Part shown: positions 19,283-28,868 of the stretch, in pieces | Layout of the letters: each line of letters begins with the position of its first letter | Position numbering within the stretch: position 1 is the stretch's first letter | Source: Sphingomonas sp. Ant H11 | GTDB lineage: Bacteria; Pseudomonadota; Alphaproteobacteria; Sphingomonadales; Sphingomonadaceae | Length of the DNA: 64,000 nt | Reading direction: 5' to 3' | Assembly (NCBI RefSeq): GCF_000797515.1 | Contig: NZ_JSBN01000040.1 | Span: forward strand, 1-64,000 | Made by a program: the position numbers and the translations under genes | The notes under the pieces: generated by a model | What the model saw: the letters and a program-made list of their open reading frames with translations, nothing else | Told to the model about the DNA's origin: nothing | Databases searched by the model: none

Positions 19283-19963
19283 ATGAGAAAAAATGCAGCA
19301 CATACCTATACAAGGCTTGCGCAATACACCGCCGCTCTCGCCGTCTTGAGTGCCTCCCTCAACCTGCGTGGGCCCAGGACTCGGGAGATTTCAAGCGGTG
19401 GGCAGTAAGTGTGAATGCAACCCGGGTCTGGTGAGTGAGAATGCGCCCGACATCACCTTGGCGGGAGGGCATGTCCCCGGCTCGAATGTGAGGATCGGAG
19501 ACGCAACGACGGTGACCGCTGATATCGGATATTTCGTCACGCCCAATATTGCCGGAAATTTGTTTCTCGGCGTACCACCGACCGCGCAAATTGACGGCGC
19601 CGGTTCGCTTGAGCCGCTCGGAACAGTGGCCAAAGTCAACTATGGACCCATCATCTTGTCGGCCCAGTACCATTTCAACAATCTTGGCAAGGTTCATCCC
19701 TATCTGGGAGTGGGGGTCGGACGGATCATCTTTCTGAATGCGCGTGACAGGGCTTTGGCTAATTTCAGCATTGACGACAGTTGGGCGCTGCGGCTCAGGT
19801 GGGTGTTCGGTATGAGCTTGGCGCAGAATGGATGCTGAACGCCGACGTTCGATACGTTCCCTTCTCCACGCACGCCACCGGTTCACTGGGTGGAGCGCCT
19901 GTCCGGACCCGTTTGGACATCGACCCGGTCCTGACCAGCGTCGGAGTAACTTACCGGTTCTAG
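19283..19963 (+). CDS. alkL: OmpW-family outer-membrane protein AlkL (three frameshifts)
   Basis: Segments in three frames form one OmpW/AlkL protein. They are a signal peptide (from the ATG at 19283, ending WAQDSGDFKRWAV), the barrel body (SENAPDITLAGGH, DIGYFVTPNIAGNLFLGV, ILSAQYHFNN...HPYLGVGVGRI) and the C-terminal strands (VGVRYELGAEWMLNADVRYV ... VGVTYRF, terminal Phe). Frames change near 19368, 19415 and 19790 (one C missing in WAPAAQVG). Net length is 226 residues, typical for AlkL. AlkL allows alkanes and other hydrophobic compounds across the outer membrane. Confidence 0.85.
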
Positions 19964-20154
19964 ATTCGATCGGGCGCTTCTTAACGGGCGGTCTGAATTT
20001 CAAGGGGAAATCCGAGTGTCGAGTCTGATGATGGACCGCCCGTTGATGATCTCGCAGCTTACTTCGCTCAACTGTCCTCCATGCCTATGCCATCAACGGC
20101 GCGAGAATGCCCCAGATCTGACGGTCGATAACTAACACATCAAGGAAGACCGGA

Positions 20155-21273
20155 ATGGCCGAAGCCTATATCGTCGATTATCTGCGCACGCCGTTCGCTC
20201 CGGCCTACAGGGGTGCGCTCGCCCCGGTCCGACCCGACGATCTCGCTGCCAGCGTCATCGCGGCGCTCGTAGCCCGAGCGGGATTCCCGGCCGACGAGAT
20301 CGAGGACGTCAATCTCGGCTGTGCTTTTCCGGAAGGTGAGCAGGGGCTCAACATCGCTCGCTGCGCCGCGCTGACCGCCGGCCTGCCGCAATCGGTCGGC
20401 GGCTCCACGGTCAACCGCTGGTGCGGCTCTTCCATGCAGGCCATCCAGATGGCCGCCGGCGCGATCGCCATGGGAGCTGGCGACGCCTTCATCGCCGGCG
20501 GTGTCGAATCCATGAGCCGCGTACCGATGATGGGTTTCAATCCTCAACCCAACCCCGGTTGGACGGATGCTCAGCGGCTCGTCTTCCTCAACATGGGTCT
20601 TACCGCGGAGACCCTGGCGGAACGCTACTGCCTTTCCCGCGAGGTGCAGGATGCCTATTCGCTCGAAAGCCAAAAAAGCGCTGGCGGCGCGGGCGGACGG
20701 CAGGCTGGCTGCGAGATATCCCCGGTCGGCGATATCGCTTCCGATGGTTGTCCGCGGGAAACGGATGCGGAGAAGCTTGCCGGATTGAAGACGGCGTTCA
20801 AGGTCGACGGCTCCGTTACCGCTGGCAACTCGTCGCCGCTCACCGATGGCGCCTCCGCGACGCTCGTCTGCTCCGCTGACTTCGTCAGGCGGCACGGGCT
20901 CGATCCGCTAGCGCGTGTGGCGGGTTACGCGATTACGGGTTGTGCTCCAGAGATCATGGGCATCGGACCTGTCGAGGCGAGCCGAAAGGCCTTGAAGCGA
21001 GCCGGCATCTCCGTGGCTGACCTCGACGTTGTGGAGATGAACGAGGCCTTCGCCGCGCAGGTCCTCGCCTGCTGTCGCGATCTCGGGATCGATCCGGCCA
21101 GTCTCAACCGGGATGGCGGTGCCATCGCGCTCGGTCATCCGCTCGGCGCCACGGGCGCGCGTCTGGTGGGCAAGGCGTCGAGCGTGCTGAAGCGCGATGG
21201 CGGACGTTATGGGCTGGCCACCCAGTGCATCGGGGGAGGACAAGGCATCGCTATGGTCCTGGAAGCGGCCTGA
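20155..21273 (+). CDS. Acetyl-CoA acyltransferase (thiolase, FadA type)
   Basis: A 372-residue thiolase carrying out the last step of beta-oxidation. The nucleophilic Cys90 sits in STVNRWCGSSM, the His in EMNEAFAAQ and GGAIALGHPLGATGAR, and the second Cys in QCIGGGQG. The protein is slightly short, with a compact stretch near residue 180 (SQKSAGGAGGRQAG) where homologs are a little longer. A few codons may be lost there. The stop overlaps the next start (TGATG). Confidence 0.92.
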   Translation: MAEAYIVDYLRTPFAPAYRGALAPVRPDDLAASVIAALVARAGFPADEIEDVNLGCAFPEGEQGLNIARCAALTAGLPQSVGGSTVNRWCGSSMQAIQMAAGAIAMGAGDAFIAGGVESMSRVPMMGFNPQPNPGWTDAQRLVFLNMGLTAETLAERYCLSREVQDAYSLESQKSAGGAGGRQAGCEISPVGDIASDGCPRETDAEKLAGLKTAFKVDGSVTAGNSSPLTDGASATLVCSADFVRRHGLDPLARVAGYAITGCAPEIMGIGPVEASRKALKRAGISVADLDVVEMNEAFAAQVLACCRDLGIDPASLNRDGGAIALGHPLGATGARLVGKASSVLKRDGGRYGLATQCIGGGQGIAMVLEAA

Positions 21274-22060
21274 TGAGGGTGATTGCCGAAGCCGCCGTGA
21301 TCGGCGCGGGCGTTATGGGTTCCGGCATCGCGGCCCATCTGGCAATGCCTTCATCGATCGGGGTCACGCTACCTTCAGGGCGATCAAATATGCCCCGTTC
21401 CCGGTCGTCGGCGCACTCGCGGCGATGGCGTTCGGCGGCGGCTGCGAGATCCTGCTCCATTGCAGTGCAATCCAGGCGCATGCCGAGGCGTCGATCGGTC
21501 TCGTCGAGACGAAGATCGGCGTCGTCCCCGGCTGGGGCGGCTGCAAGGAGATGTTGATCAGGCAGTACGCACTGACAGCCGCACCGCACGGCCCTGTGGC
21601 GCCCGCGATCGCCGCCTTCAATCTGATCACATCGGCCAGGGTCTCCGGGAGCGCCTTCGAGGCGCGCAATCTCGGTTTGCTGAGGGTAACCGACGGTATC
21701 ACCATGAACCGGGACCGACTGCTCGCCGATGCGAAGCGGAAGGCGTTGGATCTCGTGCCCGGCTACTCGGCTCCGGAAAGGCCGAAGATCGCGTTGGCCG
21801 GTCTATCGGGAGCGCCCGCCATCCGCAACCTGCTGGATAGCGAGGGGATCGCCGGTCGCGCCACAGCGCATGATCGGGTCGTGGGCATTGCCCTGATCGA
21901 CACCCTGACGGGCGGTGTCAGCGCCGATCCGCTGAAGCCGGTCGGCGAAGACGAGATTACCGCGATGGAAAAGCGCGCGTTCATCGCCCTGTGCGGGACG
22001 CCGGGGACAGTGGCCCGCGTGAAGCACATGCTTGCGACCGGCAAGCCGCTGCGCAACTGA
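21273..22060 (+). pseudogene. FadB-type 3-hydroxyacyl-CoA dehydrogenase/enoyl-CoA hydratase, large internal deletion
   Basis: Codons 1-23 are the NAD-binding start of a 3-hydroxyacyl-CoA dehydrogenase (AEAAVIGAGVMGSGIAAHLA). At about 21341 the sequence jumps, out of frame, into the late part of a crotonase domain (GNAFIDRGHATFRAIKYAPFPVVGAL...FGGGCEILL) and runs to the normal end at 22060. Roughly 400 or more codons are missing, including most of the Rossmann and 3HCDH domains. The junction GGCAATGCC could be shared by both parent regions, suggesting a microhomology deletion. Beta-oxidation from this cluster therefore needs a FadB supplied elsewhere. Confidence 0.85.
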
Positions 22061-22078
22061 CGAGAGAAAGACAGAACA

Positions 22079-23838
22079 ATGACATCCTATGCACCGCCTG
22101 TCAGCGACATAACCTTCCTGCTCGGAGAGGTCTTCGACTTCGACGGCCTGATGCGGAGGCTGCCGGGCCACGAAGACGTCAACGCGGACCTCGCTGTCTC
22201 GATTCTCGATGAGGCTGGCAAGTTCTGCGTCGGCGTGCTCGAACCGCTGAACCGGTCCGGCGACGAGGAGGGCTGCCGGCTTGAAAACGGGGCCGTCTCC
22301 ACGCCGAAGGGCTTTCCCGAAGCCTATCGGGCATTCGTAGAGGCCGGCTGGGCCGGTCTTTCGGGCGATCCGGAATATAGCGGCCAGGGTCTGCCGCGCG
22401 TCGTACAGATACTGGTCGATGAGATGATCTCCTCCGTGAACCTGTCCTTCGGCCTGTTCCCCGGGCTCACCCGAGGCGCGGTGGAGGCGATCTCCCGCCA
22501 CGCGAACTCGGACCTCAAGGCGACCTATCTGCCGAAGATGATCTCCGGCGAATGGACTGGCGCAATGGCGCTCACCGAAGCCGCGGCCGGTACCGACCTC
22601 GGCCTTTTGACAACGAAGGCAGAGCCCGTTGGCGACGGCTCCTATCGGATCAAGGGCACGAAGATATTCATCTCCTCCGGCGACCATGACTTCGGCGGCA
22701 ATATCATCCACCTGATCCTCGCGCGCTTGCCGGGCGCGCCGAAGGGGGTCAAGGGCATCAGCCTGTTCCTGGCTCCGAAGTTCCTCATCGGGAAGGACGG
22801 TTCGCTCGGAGCGCGCAACGACATGTCCGTCGGGTCGCTCGAACACAAGATGGGCATTCACGCGCAGCCGACCTGCGTCATGAACTACGACGGCGCGATC
22901 GGTTGGCTCGTCGGCGAGGCGGGCCGCGGCCTCAACGCCATGTTCACGATGATGAACGCCGAGCGTCTTTTTGTCGGCATCCAGGGACTCGGCATCGCAG
23001 AAGCGGCGAACCAGAAGGCCACGGGCTACGCACGCGAGCGCCTTCAGGGCCGTTCTTCAGACGGCACCCGCGGTCCCGTTGCGATTATCGAACACCCCGA
23101 CGTACGCAGGATGCTGCTGACCGGCCGCAGCCTGGCCGATGCCTCCCGGGCGCTGGCGATCTGGACCGCCATGCAAATGGACATCGCCGCCCGGCATCCT
23201 GACGAGGCCGCGCGCAGGGAAGCCGACGGGTTCGTGGCACTGCTCACGCCGGTTGTGAAGGCAGCGTTCACCGATTTCGGCTTCGAGACGGCCGTGGCCT
23301 CGCAGCAGGTGCTCGGCGGCCACGGCTACATCCGCGAATGGGGCATGGAGCAGTTCGTCCGAGACGCGCGCATTACGCAGATCTACGAGGGCACCAACGG
23401 CGTTCAGGCGCTCGACCTCGTCAGCCGCAAGTTGCCGGTGGAGGATGGCGCGCTGGCCTCGCGCTTTTTCGCGCTCATCGAGCAGGATCTGCGTACAGCT
23501 GCGGATTTACCCGCAGCGGGTGTCATCACGAAGGCCACTGCCCGGGCGCTCGGCCGCCTGGAAACCACGACGCGCCACCTTCTCGCGGCGCGAGCCGCGC
23601 CCGCGGAGGCCGGAGCTGCCGCCGCCGATTATCTGCGCCTTTTCGCACTCGTGCCTTCGGCTGGGTGTGGGTCCGGATGGCGGCCAAGGCGGCCACCGGA
23701 CAGACTCCGCTTCATCGCCGCAAGCTGGCGACCGCGACGTTCTTTGCAGAGCGGGTGCTGCCGCAGACGCTCTGGCTGGAGGCGGCAATCATCAGCGGGG
23801 CAGCGTCTTTGATGGATATCGAAGCCGAACTGCTTTGA
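22079..23838 (+). CDS. Acyl-CoA dehydrogenase, long type (frameshifted near 3' end)
   Basis: A FAD flavoenzyme for the first step of beta-oxidation. Motifs include MALTEAAAGTDLG, the IFISSGDHD strand, TMMNAERLFVGIQGLG and the C-terminal FETAVASQQVLGGHGYIREWGMEQFVRDARITQIYEGTNG region with the catalytic base. After DYLRLFALV near 23656 the frame changes. One extra G gives AFGWVWVRMAAKAA and a stop at 23838, for 586 residues, typical of the ~600-residue acyl-CoA dehydrogenases of alkane and fatty-acid clusters. It lies 18 bases after the deleted FadB gene. Confidence 0.9.
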
Positions 23839-23864
23839 TCAGAAATTCCTTGGGAGGAAATGTG

Positions 23865-25553
23865 ATGCTTGGACAGATGATGCACTCGCCGCTGCTCGTG
23901 TCGTCGATTCTGCGACACGCGGCGGCCTATCACGGCGACACGGAGGTCGTATCGCGCACGGTGGAAGGGCCGATCCACCGCTATACCTATGCCGAGCTTT
24001 CAAGGCGCGCGCAGAAGCTCGCCAATGCCCTCGGACGCCTCGGCCTCGAAAACGGCGACCGGGTCGGAACACTGGCCTGGAACGGCTATCGGCACATGGA
24101 GCTCTATTATGGCGTGTCCGGATCCGGCCTCGTTTGCCACACGATCAACCCGCGCCTCTTCCCAGAGCAGATCTCCTATATCATCGCGCATGCCGGAGAC
24201 AGGATCCTCTTCTCGGACCTGTCGTTCCTGCCGATCCTCGAAGTGCTGGCGGACAGGCTGAAGGACCTGAAGGCCGTCGTCATCATGACCGACGAAGCCC
24301 ATATGCCGAAATCCGAGATACTTCCCGGTCTCGTCTGCTACGAGACACTGATCGCGGGAGAATCGGACGAATACGAGTGGCCGGATCTCGATGAGAATAC
24401 TGCGTCGGGCCTGTGCTACACCTCCGGGACTACGGGCGAGCCCAAGGGCGTGCTCTACAGCCATCGGTCCAGCGTATTGCACGCCATGACCTGCGCGCTG
24501 CCCGATGTGCTGGGACTCTCGGCCCTGGATTCGGCCTCTCCGATCGTGCCGATGTTCCACGTCAATGCCTGGGGTGTCCCTTTCGCGGCACCGATGGTCG
24601 GCGCCAAGCTTGTTCTGCCGGGGCCGAGGCTGGACGGCGCCAGCCTGCATGAGTTGTTCGAGCAGGAAGGCGTGACATTTACCGCCGGTGTGCCGACCGT
24701 TTGGCTCGCACTGCTGGACTGGATGGACTCGCACGCCCAATCGTTCACAAGTCTGAAGCGCGTCGCGATCGGGGGTTCCGCTTCGCCTCCGATCATGATC
24801 AGCCGCTTCCAGAACAAGGGTGTCATGGTCCGGCACGCCTGGGGGATGACCGAGACCAGTCCGATCGGCCTCGCCGCGACGTTGAAGACGAAGCACGAAG
24901 GACTACCGGCCGAACAGAAACTGGCGCTGCAGGCCAAGCAGGGACGGCCGCTTTTCGGCATGGAGTTCTGCATCAAGGGCGCCGATGGCGAGCCGATCGC
25001 GAGGGACGGCAAGAGCTTCGGTTCGATGCTCGTGCGCGGCCCCTGGGTCGCTGCCGGCTACTACAACAGCCCCATCAGCCCGGCGCACGCGGCCGAGGGC
25101 TGGTTCGACACCGGCGACGTCGTGACCATGGATGCCGATGGTTTTATCCAGATCGTCGACCGCACCAAGGATGTGGTTAAATCCGGCGGCGAATGGATTA
25201 GCTCGATCGAGCTGGAGAATATTGCCCAGGCCCATCCGGCCATCAAAGAGGCCGCTGTCGTCGGCAAGCCGGACGAGCGCTGGGGCGAGCGCCCGGTGCT
25301 CATCGTGCAGCTCAAGCCGGAGATGAATTTCTCACGTCAGGACATGGTCGAACTGTACACGGGTAAGATCCCCAAATGGAGTATTCCGGACGATGTGCTG
25401 GTCGTCGAGGAGCTGCCGCATACCGCGACCGGGAAGCTGCTGAAGACAGCCATCCGCGAGATCGTCGTGAAGGAACTGCAGGTGGGATCGCTGGACGAAG
25501 GTACCGCAGGAGGCGACCTGGATCGGCATCCGGCGCCCGGCAGAGCTTCATAG
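23865..25553 (+). CDS. alkK: Fatty acyl-CoA ligase (AlkK-like)
   Basis: A 562-residue AMP-forming ligase that would activate the fatty acids produced by AlkH. It has the P-loop [12 protein letters not shown], the adenine-binding [10 protein letters not shown], the [33 protein letters not shown] hinge region and a C-terminal TATGKLLK lysine motif. The ATG at 23865 follows GGGAGGAA. It closes the alkane-to-acyl-CoA operon and is similar in size to AlkK. Confidence 0.92.
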   Translation: MLGQMMHSPLLVSSILRHAAAYHGDTEVVSRTVEGPIHRYTYAELSRRAQKLANALGRLGLENGDRVGTLAWNGYRHMELYYGVSGSGLVCHTINPRLFPEQISYIIAHAGDRILFSDLSFLPILEVLADRLKDLKAVVIMTDEAHMPKSEILPGLVCYETLIAGESDEYEWPDLDENTASGLCYTSGTTGEPKGVLYSHRSSVLHAMTCALPDVLGLSALDSASPIVPMFHVNAWGVPFAAPMVGAKLVLPGPRLDGASLHELFEQEGVTFTAGVPTVWLALLDWMDSHAQSFTSLKRVAIGGSASPPIMISRFQNKGVMVRHAWGMTETSPIGLAATLKTKHEGLPAEQKLALQAKQGRPLFGMEFCIKGADGEPIARDGKSFGSMLVRGPWVAAGYYNSPISPAHAAEGWFDTGDVVTMDADGFIQIVDRTKDVVKSGGEWISSIELENIAQAHPAIKEAAVVGKPDERWGERPVLIVQLKPEMNFSRQDMVELYTGKIPKWSIPDDVLVVEELPHTATGKLLKTAIREIVVKELQVGSLDEGTAGGDLDRHPAPGRAS

Positions 25554-25736
25554 CGAAGCTCCCCACATCGGGCAGATAAACACGAACTCGACACTGCCCG
25601 ATAGCTGATCAAAAAGGGTCTGGATCCTGGCGCGGTGTTGCTTTGGCGCGGCCACCGGTGTCGCATCGACGATCTGACCGCCCATAGCGAGATAACCACG
25701 TTCCTTGAGCTGTTGGCCGAAATTAGCGAACAACAC
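25548..25736 (-). pseudogene. IS5-family transposase fragment
   Basis: About 40 codons (LFANFGQQLKERGYLAMGGQ, then IVDATPVAAPKQ) match the region of IS5 transposases around the first catalytic Asp. Nothing on either side continues the gene. With the LuxR upstream region, this relic fills the gap between alkK and the LuxR gene. Confidence 0.65.
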
Positions 25737-25857
25737 ATGTAGTTAGCGGTATCGGGAAGACTCGGCCTGCGACGAAACGAAAGAGATTTTCGCTCAAAAG
25801 TACACGGTTCAGGAGAGGGCTCGAGAGGCATTCCTCCTTTTCGAAGGGTCTGCCGTT

Positions 25858-26610
25858 ATGTTGACCAAACTGGATCTGAACCACTTCCTTAAGGCCTTTC
25901 GCTCGGTTCTGACCGAAGACGATTTAAATGAAGCCCTAAGGCGGGTCACCAATATGCTCGGGTTCTCGCAGTTTGCGATGGGCCACCATGTTGACCTGAC
26001 GTGCCCGCCGCAAGGAGCAATCCGGTTATCGACCTATAACGAAGACTGGGTATCCCATGTCCTCGAGCGCGCATATTTCGCGGAGGATCCTATCCATCTT
26101 GCAAGTACCAAGACCGTCAATGGCTTCTCGTGGCACGACGTCGGAGACATCATCCGTCTGACGCCCCGTCACAAGCAGATTCTTTCGGAAGCCATCGGCT
26201 TCGGCCTTGGCGCTGGTTTCACGGTGCCTGTGCATCTGCCCGGTGAATATCAGGGAACATGCTCCTTCGCGGCGCGATCGCTCGACCAACTCCACGAAAA
26301 CGCACTGCCAATCGCCCAACTGTGCGGTACATTTGCATTCGAAGCAGCCAGGCGGATCATGCGGAAGAAATTGAGGCTCGAGGATACCGTTGTACCGGAC
26401 CTTACGCCGCGACAGATGGAAGCGCTTGTCCTCGTCGGAAGGGGAAAGACCGACCGGGAGATCGGCAATATTCTCGGCGTATCGCGATCGACCGCCCATG
26501 AACATGTCGAGGGGGTGAGGCGGGCTTATGGTAACGCGCAGCGCGCCTATTTGATCGTGCGGGCGCTCTTTGATGGACAGATCGCCTTCACCGATCTCCT
26601 TCGGCGCTAA
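25858..26610 (+). CDS. LuxR-type regulator with autoinducer-binding domain (TraR-like solo)
   Basis: A 250-residue protein with an N-terminal autoinducer-binding domain (residues ~15-165) and a C-terminal LuxR HTH (LTPRQMEALVLVGRGKTDREIG ... VSRSTAHEHVEGV). The segment EDWVSHVLERAYFAEDP...FSWHD preserves the Trp, Asp-Pro and Trp positions that contact acyl-homoserine lactones in TraR/LuxR, but the residue four after the first Trp is Val where TraR has Tyr. A Gly is kept in the GLGAGFTVP strand. No luxI-type synthase is visible, so it is a solo in this window. Its position next to the tra genes suggests transfer control. Confidence 0.85.
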   Translation: MLTKLDLNHFLKAFRSVLTEDDLNEALRRVTNMLGFSQFAMGHHVDLTCPPQGAIRLSTYNEDWVSHVLERAYFAEDPIHLASTKTVNGFSWHDVGDIIRLTPRHKQILSEAIGFGLGAGFTVPVHLPGEYQGTCSFAARSLDQLHENALPIAQLCGTFAFEAARRIMRKKLRLEDTVVPDLTPRQMEALVLVGRGKTDREIGNILGVSRSTAHEHVEGVRRAYGNAQRAYLIVRALFDGQIAFTDLLRR

Positions 26611-26639
26611 CAGGGCAGGTAACGTCAACGCTGATGGCG

Positions 26640-27102
26640 TTATCGCATCGTCCCGCCCACCGATCGCCAGCGCGACTGTTGAAAATTAGCCCGGTCCGCT
26701 TGGAAAAGGATTGCGCGTGCCACCGCGATATCGCTTCGCGGATGGACACCGTCCCTCGAGCCGGCGCTTTTTTATATCGACCGTCCGGTCGCCAAAACGC
26801 CGCGCCACGCGATACACATCCCATGCAGGCGTCGGCTGCCGAGGGTATATCCACGTAACCTTTGCGCCCCACAGCTTACGTCGCAGTGTGACAAGGTCGC
26901 GTGCACGCGACGGGCTCAGACGATCATTGGAGCCTGCTGAGACAACGACCTGGCGATACCCGATTGAAGGTGCCATTGCCGCTATCGACCCGACAGAGGC
27001 CCCGTTCCGCGCCAGGACATCGCACCCTCCGAAATGAAGGATCTGCAGCGCTGCGGCGACACCGATCGCGATGCTGTCTCCGAGGATCAGGCAACTCGAC
27101 AA
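26640..27102 (-). CDS. Small SGNH/GDSL-type hydrolase (frameshifted)
   Basis: The minus strand encodes LSSCLILGDSIAIGV (GDS nucleophile block), a conserved Gly in LARNGASVGSIA, and VVVSAGSND (block III). After an A6 run at about 26770 a one-base change gives AGSRDGVHPRSDIAVA, restoring the DxxHP catalytic pair and a TAA at 26642-26640. I place the start at TTG 27102, with GGAG seven bases upstream; no better ATG is in frame. That gives 153 residues and no signal peptide. It is convergent with the LuxR gene and divergent from 27257. Substrate unknown. Confidence 0.65.
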
Positions 27103-27256
27103 CAGACCACTCCAGGGTGAGGAGAGAAGTGGGAAAGGGCGGTCGGCCGCTCGCCAAGGGAATGACCATAGGACGTGAATTGGAGCCGAAGTTCGCCATG
27201 ACGGGATTCCAATCTTTCCTTGCCGATGGTATTCTCCACGGCAGAAAGGATCCGGC

Positions 27257-27655
27257 ATGGGCCCAGTCGACGTCATGAGCGAACAGGCAGAATTGGACGC
27301 GAGTGCTGTGCGGTCGCGGCCCCGAGCATCGGCCTGGCTGTGGCGCCCCTGGTATGCGAAACTCTGGTGGGCCAGCATCGCTATCTATTGGACGGGCAAA
27401 CTCGCCTCCTATTGGAGCCCAGTTCTCGACGATGCTTATTCGACCGCGGTGGCCGGCTATCTCAATATCGCCCTCTATCCGTTCACCGCTTTGATGGTTC
27501 TTGGAGTGCGCTTTGTACCGGCGTGGATGGAATATCACGGCTGGGAATGGGTCGAGCCATCTCATGACGAGTTGTTTCCGAAGCGCTCCGTTGGTGGATA
27601 CCTCGACCCGATGGCCGACCCCCTCGATCCTCGCTCGCCCAACCACTGGCGATAT
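27257..27655 (+). CDS. Small membrane protein, 3' end cut by IS5-family insertion
   Basis: The ATG at 27257 follows AAAGGA. Two hydrophobic stretches are visible (WWASIAIYWTGKLASYW and YLNIALYPFTALMVLGV), then a polar C-terminus. The element inserted at 27656-27659 adds foreign codons after NHWRYL. Removing the element and one CTAG copy restores the text as HWRYLDDMK and a TAG about 3 bases from the traG stop. This gives a ~136-residue protein convergent with traG. It was probably part of the transfer region; function unknown. Confidence 0.7.
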
Positions 27656-27659
27656 CTAG

Positions 27660-28848
27660 GGAACCTCTGCGCAGGTAGAGAATTGGGCGTCGTGCGGCGT
27701 CAACGGTGAGCTTTGCCGCGCCGCTCTCCTTGCGGTGCGCGAATTTGGCCAATATTGTGGATTTTCGGCCTATTTCCGTCGGTATTTGGCTGTTTTCCGG
27801 GCCGTTTCCCGTTCTGCGGGCGCAATTATCGTGCAGTTCAGGCCAATTGCTCGCGCATGATGTAGATATTGGCCAGGGTGAGCTGGCAGAAAATCTGCTG
27901 GTTGTTCTTGTACAGTCCGCGATAACGGGTCCTGGTGTAGCCGAACTGGCGCTTGACGACCCGGACATGCTCGACCTTGGAGCGGAACGAAGACGTCAGC
28001 CGGTTGATCCGGCGCTGTTCATCGGTCAGGGCCTGGCCCTTCTTGCGCTTGAAGGGCGTGGCCCAGACGACGTCGCTTCGGTTCGATCGGCTTCGAGCGA
28101 ACGCTCATTGCTGGCATAGGCGCTGTCGCCAAAGGCAATTTCCTCCTCGCCGTAAAGCAAGGCATCGGTCGCCACGCTATCATGCACATTGGCCGATGTC
28201 ATTTCGGCCGAATGCACGCAGCCCGAAGCCGCGTCTGCGCCGATATGCGCCTTCATGCCGAAATACCATTGATTGCCCTTCCTGGTCTGCTTTATCTCGG
28301 GATCGCTCGACTTCGTGCGGTTCTTGGTCGATGGCGGCGCGGCGATCAAAGTCGCATCCACGATCGTGCCCTGGCGCAACAGCAAACCGCGCTCGGTCAA
28401 AACCGCCGTCATCTCGTCAAACAGCGCTTTGCTCAATTCATGCTTCTCAAGCAAATGCCGGAACTTCAAGATCGTCGTCTCGTCGGGTACGCCCTCGAAG
28501 TCGAGGCCCTGCAAATTCCCGCAACAGTGGCGTCTCCCACAGCGCTTCTTCCATCGCTGGATCGGACAGGCCAAACCATTGCTGCATGAAATGGATCTTC
28601 AGCATCGACCGCAACGGATAAGGACGACGCCCCCGCCCCACCACCGGGTAATGCGCAATGATCAACTGCTCGAACCGCTCCCACGGAACCACAGCCGCCA
28701 TCTGATCCAGAAATACCGCCAGCCGCGTCTGTTTGCGTGGCCGTGAAATCCCAATCCCTGAAAAACGACCCTGCTTCATGCGGCCCTCCTTTTGCGAAGA
28801 GAATCATTCCATCATTGCCTCTGCAAGGCCTACTTGCTCAGGGGTTCC
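27660..28848 (-). mobile_element. IS5-family insertion sequence (1,189 bp) with CTAG target duplication
   Basis: The ends are imperfect inverted repeats: the left begins GGAACCTCTGCGCAGGTAG and the right, reverse-complemented, begins GGAACCCCTGAGCAAGTAGG. CTAG flanks both sides (27656-27659 and 28849-28852), matching the YTAR 4-bp duplication of the IS5 group. It contains one transposase gene on the minus strand. It interrupts a small gene next to traG. Confidence 0.88.
27838..28779 (-). CDS. IS5-family transposase (two frameshifts)
   Basis: The N-terminus (LDQMAAVVPWERFEQLIIAH, LRSMLKIHFMQQWFGLSDPA), the centre (GVPDETTILKFRHLLEKH with the first catalytic region, QGTIVDATLIAAP, GMKAHIGAD) and the C-terminus (INRLTSSFRSKVEHVFRVVKRQFG ... 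NIYIMREQLA) are all present. They fall in three frames changing near 28515 and 28085. Joined length is about 313 residues, right for IS5-group enzymes. The shifts may be sequencing errors, in which case the element could be intact. Confidence 0.85.
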
Positions 28849-28868
28849 CTAGATGATATGAAATAGTT

